From assembly GCF_001729785.1 (NCBI RefSeq), contig NZ_CP017183.1, forward strand, positions 2,170,001 through 2,234,000: a DNA stretch of 64,000 nucleotides, in the 5' to 3' direction. The translations under genes and the position numbers were made by a program. The DNA is from Enterobacter hormaechei subsp. xiangfangensis. Lineage in GTDB: Bacteria > Pseudomonadota > Gammaproteobacteria > Enterobacterales > Enterobacteriaceae. Within the stretch, counting starts at the first letter, position 1, and each line of letters begins with the position of its first letter. Below the pieces are notes generated by a model. That model was not told the DNA's origin and made no database searches. It saw only the letters and a list, made by a program, of their open reading frames with translations. This document shows positions 27,135 to 34,672 of this stretch, piece by piece.

Positions 27135-28787
27135 TTACTTGTTGCCAGTGGCGTTCTTAAGGGCCATACGGGCGGTGATGCGCAGGCGCAGCAAGCGCCA
27201 TAAAATCCAGACCAGCGTGGCAGTGGCAATGCTCGCCGTCAGGAGATAAGTATCGTTGTAAGCCAGAATGTTTGCCTCAAGCGCCGTCACCGTCTGGAGC
27301 TGGGTAATGGCCTGGGTTCCCAGCAGGGAACTGTCGCCAATCAGGCTTTTGTACATCTGGGTGTAAAGCTGAATGCGTTCGTTCACCAGCGGGTTAAGGG
27401 TGGTGAGCTGGTCAGCCAGCAGGCTGGAATGGTACTTCTCGCGCCAGGTCTGGAAGGTGCCGAGGATCGCGGAACCCAGCAGGCCCCCAAGGTTCTGACT
27501 CATGCCAAACATCACGGAAAAGCTGACCAGGTTGCGCGGGTCGGCGATCACCCCGCCAATGGCTGCCAGCATCGCAGGCGCGAGGAAGAAAGCGCTGCCG
27601 AAGCCCAGCAGGAACTGGCTGAAAATAAGCTGATCCGGCCGGGTCAGGTTGTTGGACTGGCTGTCCAGCAGCGAGGCGACGATCATCAGCACCAGCGAGG
27701 TGATTATCGGCCAGGCCAGTTTAGTGGGCTTAATCGTCAGACAGCTGGTGACGATACCGCAGACGATCCCGGCGAAAATAGCCCACGCCAGATGGGTCAT
27801 CTGTTCATTCTGTAGGCCCACATATTGCAGCCAGCCGATGACGCCCGTGTTCTGCTCCGCCAGTACGATGCGGATCAGCAGCATAATCAGCCCCAGGCGT
27901 ACGATGCTGCCGCTGGACAGCCAACGGGTATTAAGCAGCGGGTTGCTGCGGTTATGTTCAAACACGATCGCAGAGACAATCAGCACCAGCGAGAGGGCCA
28001 GCGCCCAGCCGATCCACGGCGCTTCAAACCACCAGTCCAGACGCCCTAGCGACAGAACCGCGCACAGCAGCGCCATGCCGGGCGCAAGCAAAAAGAAGGT
28101 GATGAAATCTTTCTTCTCGAAGACTTTGCGCCGATCGCCCGGCGGCAGCTTTAGCACCATCACGCAGGCCAGGGAGATCAGGGCCAGACCCAGCTCGAAG
28201 AAGTACAGCCCGCGCCACTCATCAAGCTGTAACAGCTCGGTGGAGAACAGCCGCGCCAGCGGGATCGCCAGCGACGACCCGGTAATGCCAATGGTCAGCG
28301 CCTTCAGTCGATGCTTTGCGGGCCAGGCCTGGATCTGGTAATAAATGCCGAGCGAGCTGAGCGCGGCGGCGACCATCCCGTGTGCCGCCCTTACCATCAG
28401 CGCCGAGCTAAGATCGTTCACAAACAGGTGGAAAAAGGTGACCAGCACATACAGCACCAGGAAGCCTTCCGTAAAGGCGCGCAAACCGTACTGCTGGCGA
28501 AACTTTACCAGCAGCAGGTTGATGGACACGTTGGTCATGACATAGACGGCAGGCAACCAGGCGATTTCAGTTGACCAGGCGCCAAAAGTGCCTTGCAGAT
28601 TTTGCAGATTAGCGGTGACGACCGCGTTACCCAGCGCCCCGGTCAGACATACCAGCAGACCGACCACGCCATAGGCGATCCGTTTTGGGGTTGGATGTTC
28701 CGGGGTGGAAGGGGAACCCAGCAGGGCGGGTTTCTCGTGTGGCTGCCACTCGCGAGGAGCATAAGGGTCGCGTTGGGGCAGGCGCAT
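27135..28787 (-). CDS. EmrB-type MFS drug transporter, DHA2 family
   Basis: A 550-residue major-facilitator protein with about fourteen transmembrane helices, the DHA2 topology used by EmrB. Helix segments such as IAYGVVGLLVCLTGALGNAVV, near the start, and TASIATATLVWILW, near the end, are clear. It heads a three-gene tripartite efflux operon. The long N-terminus (QRDPYAPREWQPHEKPALLG) is cytoplasmic. No dedicated regulator is adjacent; the 214-base gap to ydcF holds ATTCAAGTGAAT (28857-28868) as a possible site. Substrates are unknown. Confidence 0.88.
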   Translation of the reverse strand: MRLPQRDPYAPREWQPHEKPALLGSPSTPEHPTPKRIAYGVVGLLVCLTGALGNAVVTANLQNLQGTFGAWSTEIAWLPAVYVMTNVSINLLLVKFRQQYGLRAFTEGFLVLYVLVTFFHLFVNDLSSALMVRAAHGMVAAALSSLGIYYQIQAWPAKHRLKALTIGITGSSLAIPLARLFSTELLQLDEWRGLYFFELGLALISLACVMVLKLPPGDRRKVFEKKDFITFFLLAPGMALLCAVLSLGRLDWWFEAPWIGWALALSLVLIVSAIVFEHNRSNPLLNTRWLSSGSIVRLGLIMLLIRIVLAEQNTGVIGWLQYVGLQNEQMTHLAWAIFAGIVCGIVTSCLTIKPTKLAWPIITSLVLMIVASLLDSQSNNLTRPDQLIFSQFLLGFGSAFFLAPAMLAAIGGVIADPRNLVSFSVMFGMSQNLGGLLGSAILGTFQTWREKYHSSLLADQLTTLNPLVNERIQLYTQMYKSLIGDSSLLGTQAITQLQTVTALEANILAYNDTYLLTASIATATLVWILWRLLRLRITARMALKNATGNK

Positions 28788-29001
28788 AACGTGGTTTACC
28801 TTTCAAAATGTTGAATTGTGAGCGGGCTAATGATTCTAAGGCTGACGCAAATCATAATTCAAGTGAATACGATTTTCTCAAGTTAATCAAATGTGAGTGC
28901 TTTTTGAGAACGTTCCAGCCCGTTTTTTCAGCATTCATGCCATAGCATGACGCGCAGAAAGGGGGATAATCGATGACTCTGTATGCTGTAAGGAGGTAAC
29001 G

Positions 29002-29796
29002 ATGACAATGGCACTTTTCCCCTGTCTGCCTGGCACAACACTCGACGCCGTGAATACCGTTGGGGCGTGGCTTGCTCAGGACGACTATCAGGACAATCAG
29101 CCCGTTGATCTGGTGATTCTGGCGGGTAATGCGGTGATCCCCGCGATTGATGCTGCCTGTAAAAACGCGGCTGAACAGGGTGTTCCTCTGATCATCAGCG
29201 GCGGGATCGGTCACTCGACGACCTTCCTCTACGCCGCGATTGCGAAACACCCCCGCTATAACAGGATACCCACCACCGGGCGGGCTGAGGCAGCTATTCT
29301 GGCCGACATCGCCCGTGAATTCTGGAACATTCCGGCTGAGCATCTTCACGTTGAGGATCAGTCGACCAACTGTGGTGAAAACGCCCGCTTCAGCCGGGCG
29401 TTGATGAAACAATCCGGACTGAACGCCGCCCGGGTGCTGGTGGTGCAGGACCCGACGATGCAGCGGCGCACAATGGCTACGTTTGCCCGCGTATGCCGCG
29501 ACGAGGCCGCAGCGCCCGCATGGGTGAGTCATCCCGGCCTGACGCCCGTGCTGCAAAACAGCGACGACGGTCTGGTGTTTAGCGGCCCGGCCGAGGGGTT
29601 ATGGCCGGTAGAACGTTACCTGTCGCTGGTGCTGGGTGAATTTCCGCGACTCAGGGACGACATCAACGGCTACGGTCCGGCGGGACGTGATTTCATTGCC
29701 CATGTCGATATCCCTGCCGACGTGGACGCCGCGTGGCAGATCCTGCGAAACGACGTCATTCTCACCGACGCGCTGGTGAGCCGTTCTCTGCTGTAA
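29002..29796 (+). CDS. ydcF: YdcF, DUF218 family protein
   Basis: A 264-residue cytoplasmic protein of the DUF218 (ElyC/SanA/YdcF) family; E. coli YdcF binds SAM. It has the Rossmann-like opening DLVILAGNAVIPAIDAACK, the ISGGIGHSTTFLY segment, EDQSTNCGENARFS and VVQDPTMQRRTMATF, all as recalled from E. coli. The ribosome site AAGGAGG just upstream is near perfect. It sits before aldA as in E. coli and is followed by a strong hairpin. Confidence 0.92.
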   Translation: MTMALFPCLPGTTLDAVNTVGAWLAQDDYQDNQPVDLVILAGNAVIPAIDAACKNAAEQGVPLIISGGIGHSTTFLYAAIAKHPRYNRIPTTGRAEAAILADIAREFWNIPAEHLHVEDQSTNCGENARFSRALMKQSGLNAARVLVVQDPTMQRRTMATFARVCRDEAAAPAWVSHPGLTPVLQNSDDGLVFSGPAEGLWPVERYLSLVLGEFPRLRDDINGYGPAGRDFIAHVDIPADVDAAWQILRNDVILTDALVSRSLL

Positions 29797-29802
29797 TGCT
29801 CT

Positions 29803-29836
29803 TGCCCGTTTGCGCCATCTTTTACGCAAACGGGCA
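29803..29836 (+). terminator. Hairpin after ydcF, probable terminator
   Basis: TGCCCGTTTGCG (29803-29814) pairs perfectly with CGCAAACGGGCA (29825-29836), a 12-base stem seven bases after the ydcF stop. The following T tract is weak (CCTTTGTTG), so termination may be partial. Confidence 0.65.
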
Positions 29837-29885
29837 GCCTTTGTTGCCGATTTGTGATTTTGGAAACGGGCTGACCCGCATCTTT

Positions 29886-29901
29886 TATGAGATATCTCAC
29901 A
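29886..29901 (+). promoter_or_regulatory. Probable CRP site upstream of aldA
   Basis: TATGA-GATATC-TCACA matches the CRP pattern TGTGA-N6-TCACA with one mismatch and sits 95-110 bases before the aldA start. E. coli aldA is known to be under catabolite control, so the site is expected here. A possible -10 (TAATTA) lies near 29935. Confidence 0.65.
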
Positions 29902-29942
29902 AAAACAGATTCATAGAGTAGGCAATTGCCCCGGTAATTATA

Positions 29943-29973
29943 GTTTTTAACAATAAGTTTACTTGTTAAAAAC
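29943..29973. promoter_or_regulatory. Perfect 11-base inverted repeat in the aldA leader
   Basis: GTTTTTAACAA (29943-29953) and TTGTTAAAAAC (29963-29973) are perfect inverted copies around a nine-base loop. The repeat lies just downstream of the likely promoter and 22 bases before the aldA ATG, so it could be a repressor operator or an mRNA stem near the ribosome site. Confidence 0.6.
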
Positions 29974-29995
29974 AGTGTGATTACAGGAGCAGGTT

Positions 29996-31435
29996 ATGAC
30001 AGTACCCGTACAACATCCTATGTATATTGATGGACAGTTTGTTGCCTGGCAGGGTGATGCATGGATTGACGTGATCAATCCGGCCACGGAAGAGGTCATT
30101 TCCCGTATTCCCGACGGCACCGCCGAGGACGCCCGCAAAGCCATTGACGCGGCAGAGCGCGCGCAGGCTGGCTGGGAGGCGCTGCCAGCCATTGAACGCG
30201 CCAGCTGGCTACGCAAAATTTCCGCCGGGATCCGCGAGCGCGTCAGTGAAATCAGCGCGTTGATTGTGGCCGAAGGCGGCAAGATCCAGCAGCTGGCGGA
30301 AGTGGAAGTGAACTTTACCGCTGACTATATCGACTATATGGCCGAGTGGGCGCGCCGGTATGAAGGGGAAATCATTCAGAGCGACCGTCCGGGCGAGAAT
30401 ATTCTGGTGTTTAAGCGTGCCCTTGGCGTCACCACCGGCATTCTGCCGTGGAACTTTCCCTTCTTCCTGATTGCCCGTAAGCTTGCACCCGCGCTGATCA
30501 CCGGCAACACCATCGTTATCAAACCGAGCGAATTTACCCCAAACAACGCCATTGCGTTTGCCAAAATCGTCGATGAGATTGGCCTGCCGAAAGGCGTCTT
30601 TAACCTGGTGCTGGGCCGGGGTGAAACCGTCGGACAGGAGCTGGCCGGGAATCCGAAAGTGGCGATGGTCAGCATGACCGGCAGCGTCGGGGCAGGTGAA
30701 AAGATCATGGCTGCGGCTGCGAAAAACATCACCAAAGTGGGGCTGGAGCTGGGCGGTAAAGCCCCGGCCATCGTGATGGACGATGCCGATCTTGAGCTGG
30801 CCGTGAAGGCCATTGTGGATTCACGCGTCATCAATACCGGGCAGGTGTGTAACTGCGCGGAACGTGTCTATGTCCAGAAGGGGATCTACGACCGCTTTGT
30901 GAATCGTCTGGGCGAGGCAATGAAAGCCGTCCAGTTTGGCAATCCGGCTGAGCGAACGGATATTGCCATGGGGCCGCTGATCAACGCCGCCGCGCTGGAG
31001 CGCGTGGAGCAGAAGGTGGCGCGCGCGGTGCAGGAGGGGGCCAAAGTGGTCCTTGGCGGTAAAGCGGCAGAAGGTAAAGGGTACTTTTATCCCCCAACGC
31101 TGCTGCTGGACGTGCGTCAGGATATGGCCATCATGCACGAAGAGACCTTTGGCCCGGTGCTGCCGGTGGTGGCTTTCGACACCCTGGAAGAGGCCCTGAA
31201 CATGGCCAACGACAGCGACTACGGTTTAACCTCGTCTGTTTATACGCAGGACCTGAACGTCGCCATGAAAGCCATTAAGGGGCTTAAGTTCGGCGAGACC
31301 TACATTAACCGTGAAAACTTTGAAGCGATGCAGGGCTTCCATGCGGGCTGGCGGAAATCCGGTATCGGCGGGGCAGATGGTAAACACGGTCTGAATGAGT
31401 ATTTGCAGACGCAGGTGGTCTATTTGCAGTCGTAA
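29996..31435 (+). CDS. aldA: Aldehyde dehydrogenase A (lactaldehyde/glycolaldehyde)
   Basis: A 479-residue NAD-dependent aldehyde dehydrogenase, the same length as E. coli AldA, which oxidises L-lactaldehyde from fucose and rhamnose breakdown and also glycolaldehyde. The PWNFPFFL segment, the LELGGK glutamate motif (about residue 250) and the nucleophile region GQVCNCAER are intact. Homology runs to the final TQVVYLQS. It is expressed from its own promoter with a CRP-like site and an inverted repeat upstream, and GGAGCAGG provides the ribosome site. Confidence 0.97.
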   Translation: MTVPVQHPMYIDGQFVAWQGDAWIDVINPATEEVISRIPDGTAEDARKAIDAAERAQAGWEALPAIERASWLRKISAGIRERVSEISALIVAEGGKIQQLAEVEVNFTADYIDYMAEWARRYEGEIIQSDRPGENILVFKRALGVTTGILPWNFPFFLIARKLAPALITGNTIVIKPSEFTPNNAIAFAKIVDEIGLPKGVFNLVLGRGETVGQELAGNPKVAMVSMTGSVGAGEKIMAAAAKNITKVGLELGGKAPAIVMDDADLELAVKAIVDSRVINTGQVCNCAERVYVQKGIYDRFVNRLGEAMKAVQFGNPAERTDIAMGPLINAAALERVEQKVARAVQEGAKVVLGGKAAEGKGYFYPPTLLLDVRQDMAIMHEETFGPVLPVVAFDTLEEALNMANDSDYGLTSSVYTQDLNVAMKAIKGLKFGETYINRENFEAMQGFHAGWRKSGIGGADGKHGLNEYLQTQVVYLQS

Positions 31436-31442
31436 TCAGGAG

Positions 31443-31461
31443 CCCCCTCCATGCGAGGGGG
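31443..31461 (+). terminator. Hairpin after aldA, probable terminator
   Basis: CCCCCTC (31443-31449) pairs with GAGGGGG (31455-31461) around five bases, just after the aldA stop. The downstream T tract is weak (TTCACATTTTC). Confidence 0.6.
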
Positions 31462-31522
31462 TTCACATTTTCAGGAAAGGTGGTTATGTTGGCGCGATAA
31501 TGGTTATTTATCGGGAAACAAC

Positions 31523-32053
31523 ATGCGCACAAAATATACGGGTCTGCAAATCAGCATTCACTGGCTGGTTTTTCTGTTAGTTATTATGGCCTATTGCGCC
31601 ATGGAGTTCAGGGGATGGTTCCCGCGAAGCGATCGTCCGCTCATTAATATGATCCACGTTTCCTGCGGGATCAGCATCCTGGTGCTGATGGTGGCGCGCC
31701 TGCTTATCCGCCTCAAATTCCCGGCTCCGCCTATTCAACCGAAACCAAAAGCGATGATTACCGGGCTGTCCCATCTGGGGCATCTGGTTATCTACCTGCT
31801 GTTCATTGCGCTGCCGCTGATCGGCATGGTGATGATGTATAACCGGGGAAATGACTGGTTTGCGTTTGGCCTGACGATGCCGCATGCGGCGGAGGGGAAT
31901 TTCGACCTGGTGGATACGCTAAAAGCGTGGCACGTGACGCTGGCCAATCTGGGATATTTCGTGATTGGTTTGCACGCCTTTGCCGCGCTGACGCATCACT
32001 ATTTCTGGAAAGACAACACGCTGCTGCGCATGATGCCGAAAAAGCGTCAGTAA
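31523..32053 (+). CDS. cybB: Cytochrome b561 (CybB)
   Basis: A 176-residue inner-membrane diheme cytochrome b with four transmembrane helices, close to E. coli CybB, reported as a superoxide:ubiquinone oxidoreductase. Heme-ligand candidates are the histidines in ISIHWLVF, NMIHVSCG, LGHLVIY and IGLHAFAAL. The start at 31523 (MRTKYTGLQISIHW) aligns with the E. coli N-terminus; an open frame continues upstream to 31451 but is not supported. It follows aldA, as in E. coli apart from the missing gapC. Confidence 0.93.
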   Translation: MRTKYTGLQISIHWLVFLLVIMAYCAMEFRGWFPRSDRPLINMIHVSCGISILVLMVARLLIRLKFPAPPIQPKPKAMITGLSHLGHLVIYLLFIALPLIGMVMMYNRGNDWFAFGLTMPHAAEGNFDLVDTLKAWHVTLANLGYFVIGLHAFAALTHHYFWKDNTLLRMMPKKRQ

Positions 32054-32060
32054 CCGATAA

Positions 32061-32088
32061 TGCCCTGCAAACCCGCAGGGCATTTTTT
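32061..32088. terminator. Rho-independent terminator after cybB
   Basis: TGCCCTGC (32061-32068) pairs with GCAGGGCA (32075-32082), followed by six T at 32083-32088. It ends cybB and lies just before the stop of the convergent oxidoreductase gene; on the minus strand the T run is poor. Confidence 0.9.
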
Positions 32089-32093
32089 GCGGC

Positions 32094-33161
32094 TTATTGC
32101 AGTTGCGCGCGCTCCTGCGCCGTTAAGTCCAGTTCCTGAGTTGTACCCGTTTCTGAAGATTTTACAGCTGCTTCCAGCACCGCCATCACCGCCAGGGCTT
32201 CCATCGGCGGGACCGGGTTGTCAATCTTGCCGTTCAGGGCATCGCGCACGTTTATATAGTACTGTCGCTGGTCGCCTTTTGGCGCAGGGATAGCGCTGGC
32301 TTCACCCTGGGCATTAAGCAGCACCATAGCGTCGCTGTCTTCACCCCAGCTTTCACTACCCGGAATGACGCCTGCCAGCAGCTGGGCTTCCTGCTGATCG
32401 ATGCGCGCTTTCACCACGCTAGCCTTGTCACCGTGAATGGTAAAGCGGGATACGCCGCCCGCCACCAGCATGCTGCAATGGAGGACCACTTTGTGTTCCG
32501 GATAATTCAGCACCACGTGCGCCCAGTCGTTAATCTCCGCGCCGTCACGCAGGGTGGCGATGTTGCCCTGTACCGACTGCGGCAGACCAAAAAGCTGTAG
32601 CGTCTGGTCAATCATGTGCGGGCCTAAGTCGAACCACAGGCCGCTGCCGGGAACGTTTTGCTCTCTCCAGCGCACGCGAACCTCCGGGCGGAAACGATCG
32701 ATATGCGACTCAAAATGTTTCACCTTGCCGATGCTGCCTTGCGCAATCACCTGCTTAATGCCGAGAAAATCGCTGTCCCAGCGGCGGTTATGGAAGACAG
32801 AAAGCAGCAGCTGTTTTTCTTCAGCCAGCGCAATCAGATCCCGCGCTTCCTGCATATCCAGCGTGAACGGCTTATCCACTACCACATGCTTGCCGGCATT
32901 GAGCGCCAGGGTGGCAAGCGGCGCATGGGTCGCGTTAGGGGAGGCGATAACCACCAGATCGATATCCGGGTGCTGAATGGCCTCTTCCGGCGTGGCGACA
33001 ACGAGCACGTCCGGCAGATCGCGTTTCACTTTCTCTTCATCCCGGGATGAGATCACCGCCAGCTTCAGGCCGTCAACGGACTGGATCAGCGGGGCATGGA
33101 ACGTCTTACCCACAAAACCATACCCGATCAGCGCAATATTCATTGTCTTCACTTTATTCAT
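32094..33161 (-). CDS. Gfo/Idh/MocA-family oxidoreductase, YdgJ-like
   Basis: A 355-residue NAD(P)-dependent dehydrogenase acting on a sugar or polyol. The Rossmann motif is ALIGYGFVGKTFHAP near the N-terminus, DKPFTLDMQEA carries the family EKP-type lysine, and WFDLGPHMIDQTL holds the catalytic His segment. It resembles E. coli YdgJ. The start at 33161 is chosen for its GGAGAAGG ribosome site; a GTG at 33173 and an ATG at 33143 are alternatives. It lies 13 bases after a DeoR-family gene on the same strand, so substrate-specific control is likely. Confidence 0.85.
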   Translation of the reverse strand: MNKVKTMNIALIGYGFVGKTFHAPLIQSVDGLKLAVISSRDEEKVKRDLPDVLVVATPEEAIQHPDIDLVVIASPNATHAPLATLALNAGKHVVVDKPFTLDMQEARDLIALAEEKQLLLSVFHNRRWDSDFLGIKQVIAQGSIGKVKHFESHIDRFRPEVRVRWREQNVPGSGLWFDLGPHMIDQTLQLFGLPQSVQGNIATLRDGAEINDWAHVVLNYPEHKVVLHCSMLVAGGVSRFTIHGDKASVVKARIDQQEAQLLAGVIPGSESWGEDSDAMVLLNAQGEASAIPAPKGDQRQYYINVRDALNGKIDNPVPPMEALAVMAVLEAAVKSSETGTTQELDLTAQERAQLQ

Positions 33162-33174
33162 GACCTTCTCCACG

Positions 33175-33918
33175 TTAATGTGCGCAAACGGTAACCTGCA
33201 CGGCGCTATGGTCCCCGAGCTCTGCCCAGGGACGATCTAAAAACAGTTGATGAATCTCGGATAACCCTGACACCAGATACGGTTCGCACTGGTTGAGTTT
33301 TAGATGGTCGGCGACTACCCAGTGCGCCTGGCTTGCGGCCAGCATGGCACGCTTCACTTCGGCATCCGCCTCCTGACTGGCGCTCAATCCGAGTTCGGCA
33401 TGGATGGCGCATGCGCCAAGGATGGCAATATCCGCCCGGTAGCGAGAGAGCAGTGAAAGGGTGGCGCTTCCGGCAAACAGGCGCTGTTTCTGATCCCACT
33501 TTCCACCGAGCAGGATCAGGTCGATACCTTCCCGATCGCTCACCTGTTGGGCGATATCAAGAGAAGGGGTGATGATGGTCAGCGGCCCATGAAGGAAAGA
33601 GGCAACGGCCAGCAGTGTGCTTCCGGCATCCAGAAACAGCGTCGAGCCCGCAGGCACGCATTGCGCAACCTGTTTACCCAGCCGCTGCTTGATTTCAGGC
33701 AGCAAGGTATTCCTGCTAACCCGGTTCATCGTCGAGAGATTCAGCGCGATGGCGCCACCATGGTTTTTTTGTGCCAGTCCCTGTTTTTCCAGGTCGGTCA
33801 GATCGCGACGGATGGTGTCCGCTGAAACCTGCAATCGATCTGCCAGCTCGGTAATGCTGGCCTGGCCTTGTTCAGTAATGATATCAAGCACATATTTCTG
33901 TCTGGCGGTTTTATGCAT
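33175..33918 (-). CDS. DeoR/GlpR-family transcriptional regulator
   Basis: A 247-residue DeoR-type repressor. Its helix-turn-helix is at about residues 20-45 (ASITELADRLQVSADTIRRDL), followed by the GGAIAL turn, and the C-terminal sugar-phosphate-binding domain includes DAGSTLLAVASFL and LLGGKWDQ. DeoR proteins usually respond to phosphorylated sugars, so the downstream oxidoreductase probably acts on a related compound. An inverted repeat just upstream suggests autoregulation. Confidence 0.9.
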   Translation of the reverse strand: MHKTARQKYVLDIITEQGQASITELADRLQVSADTIRRDLTDLEKQGLAQKNHGGAIALNLSTMNRVSRNTLLPEIKQRLGKQVAQCVPAGSTLFLDAGSTLLAVASFLHGPLTIITPSLDIAQQVSDREGIDLILLGGKWDQKQRLFAGSATLSLLSRYRADIAILGACAIHAELGLSASQEADAEVKRAMLAASQAHWVVADHLKLNQCEPYLVSGLSEIHQLFLDRPWAELGDHSAVQVTVCAH

Positions 33919-33930
33919 GGGCGCAGTATC

Positions 33931-33973
33931 CTGTAAAATGTCGCAATACTTCGCAGTTTACAGCATTTTGCAG
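33931..33973. promoter_or_regulatory. Inverted repeats upstream of the DeoR-type regulator
   Basis: CTGTAAAATG (33931-33940) and CATTTTGCAG (33964-33973) are inverted copies with one mismatch; TTTACAG (33957-33963) also mirrors CTGTAAA exactly. They sit 13-55 bases before the regulator start, where an autoregulatory operator would be expected. Confidence 0.5.
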
Positions 33974-34579
33974 AAAAGGGAATCGGGACAGGCGCGGGAT
34001 GTTATCCAAAAACAGTTTAATGGTGTGATTATTGATATCGCATTAATCAGTCATCAAAAACATGTAGGTATCTTTTAGGTATGTTGTTATCGCTATGTTT
34101 TACTTATAAATTTGGCTTAAGCTGCCACATTACAGCGCCTAATTGATATTTATAACTAATTTTCAATTATAAATTAGTGTATATATCTAACAATCTGTGT
34201 TTATAAAGCAAAATAATCCAGTTTTATTCGGTGGATTACTTAAATTGACATTTCTTTGAAAATCTTTGTGTCTGATTCGTGGTGAAATTAACGCAAAAAT
34301 GTACACCGGGGTATTTTAGAATTTTCTTTATATTACAGGGGGTTTATTTGTTTCATCTGAAAGGTCCTTTATAACGTTTTGTCCAGAAACCCCATCTTTT
34401 TTCTTATTTGTAACAACACATTAACATTGCGGGTGTGGTTGCTTATATCACATTTTGTTATGCTGCGAATCACTAAATATTTAAGTAAATTCTTAAAAGA
34501 AAAAAAGGGATTGAACGGCTCTCATCTCAATTGAAATGAGTTAGGGGAACTCTTGCCCGGAATTAATGGAGAAGGGGCA
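33974..34579. other. AT-rich intergenic region upstream of the type I secretion locus
   Basis: About 600 bases without a supported gene before the secretion locus. Contents: an 8-base inverted repeat ACTAATTT / AAATTAGT (34155-34162, 34171-34178); a TTGACA hexamer (34245-34250) without a good -10 at the usual distance; a CsgD-box-like CGGGTGTGGTT (34430-34440); and a near-palindrome at 34521-34540. The AT-rich composition suggests H-NS binding and complex control. No RfaH ops element is visible. Confidence 0.55.
34521..34540. promoter_or_regulatory. 20-base near-palindrome in the secretion-locus leader
   Basis: The arms CTCAT..TCAATTGA..ATGAG form a 20-base dyad centred on CAATTG, broken by one symmetric mismatch pair. 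It lies 40-59 bases before the small upstream ORF and 113-132 bases before the TolC-like gene, and is a candidate operator. Confidence 0.45.
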
Positions 34580-34672
34580 ATGGATTTCTGGCGAATTATT
34601 TGTACCTCTTCCTGGGTATTTATTTGGCTATCACCTGGAGTCGGGGGATATTATGAAGATGAAATGCAATAA
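34580..34672 (+). CDS. Possible 30-residue leader ORF overlapping the TolC-like gene
   Basis: ATG at 34580 with a strong ribosome site GGAGAAGGGG (34568-34577) opens a 30-codon frame ending TAA at 34670-34672. It overlaps the first 20 bases of the TolC-like gene in another frame. The peptide is hydrophobic and Trp-rich (WRIICTSSWVFIWLS). It may be a translational coupling or attenuating leader. Part of the site pairs with TTGCCC at 34553-34558 (GGGCAA at 34575-34580), which could hide it. Confidence 0.4.
   Translation: MDFWRIICTSSWVFIWLSPGVGGYYEDEMQ

Noticed and set aside
27113..27229. Longer start for the HlyD-type efflux adaptor.
   Set aside because: The extension overlaps the MFS gene, is not adaptor-like and lacks a ribosome site, whereas 27112 has a strong one.
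34241..34275. TTGACA as the -35 of a secretion-locus promoter.
   Set aside because: No acceptable -10 lies 16-18 bases downstream, so the hexamer alone is not enough.
34435..34453. TGTGG..TATCACA upstream of the secretion locus as a CRP site.
   Set aside because: The half-sites are three bases too far apart and the left one is imperfect.
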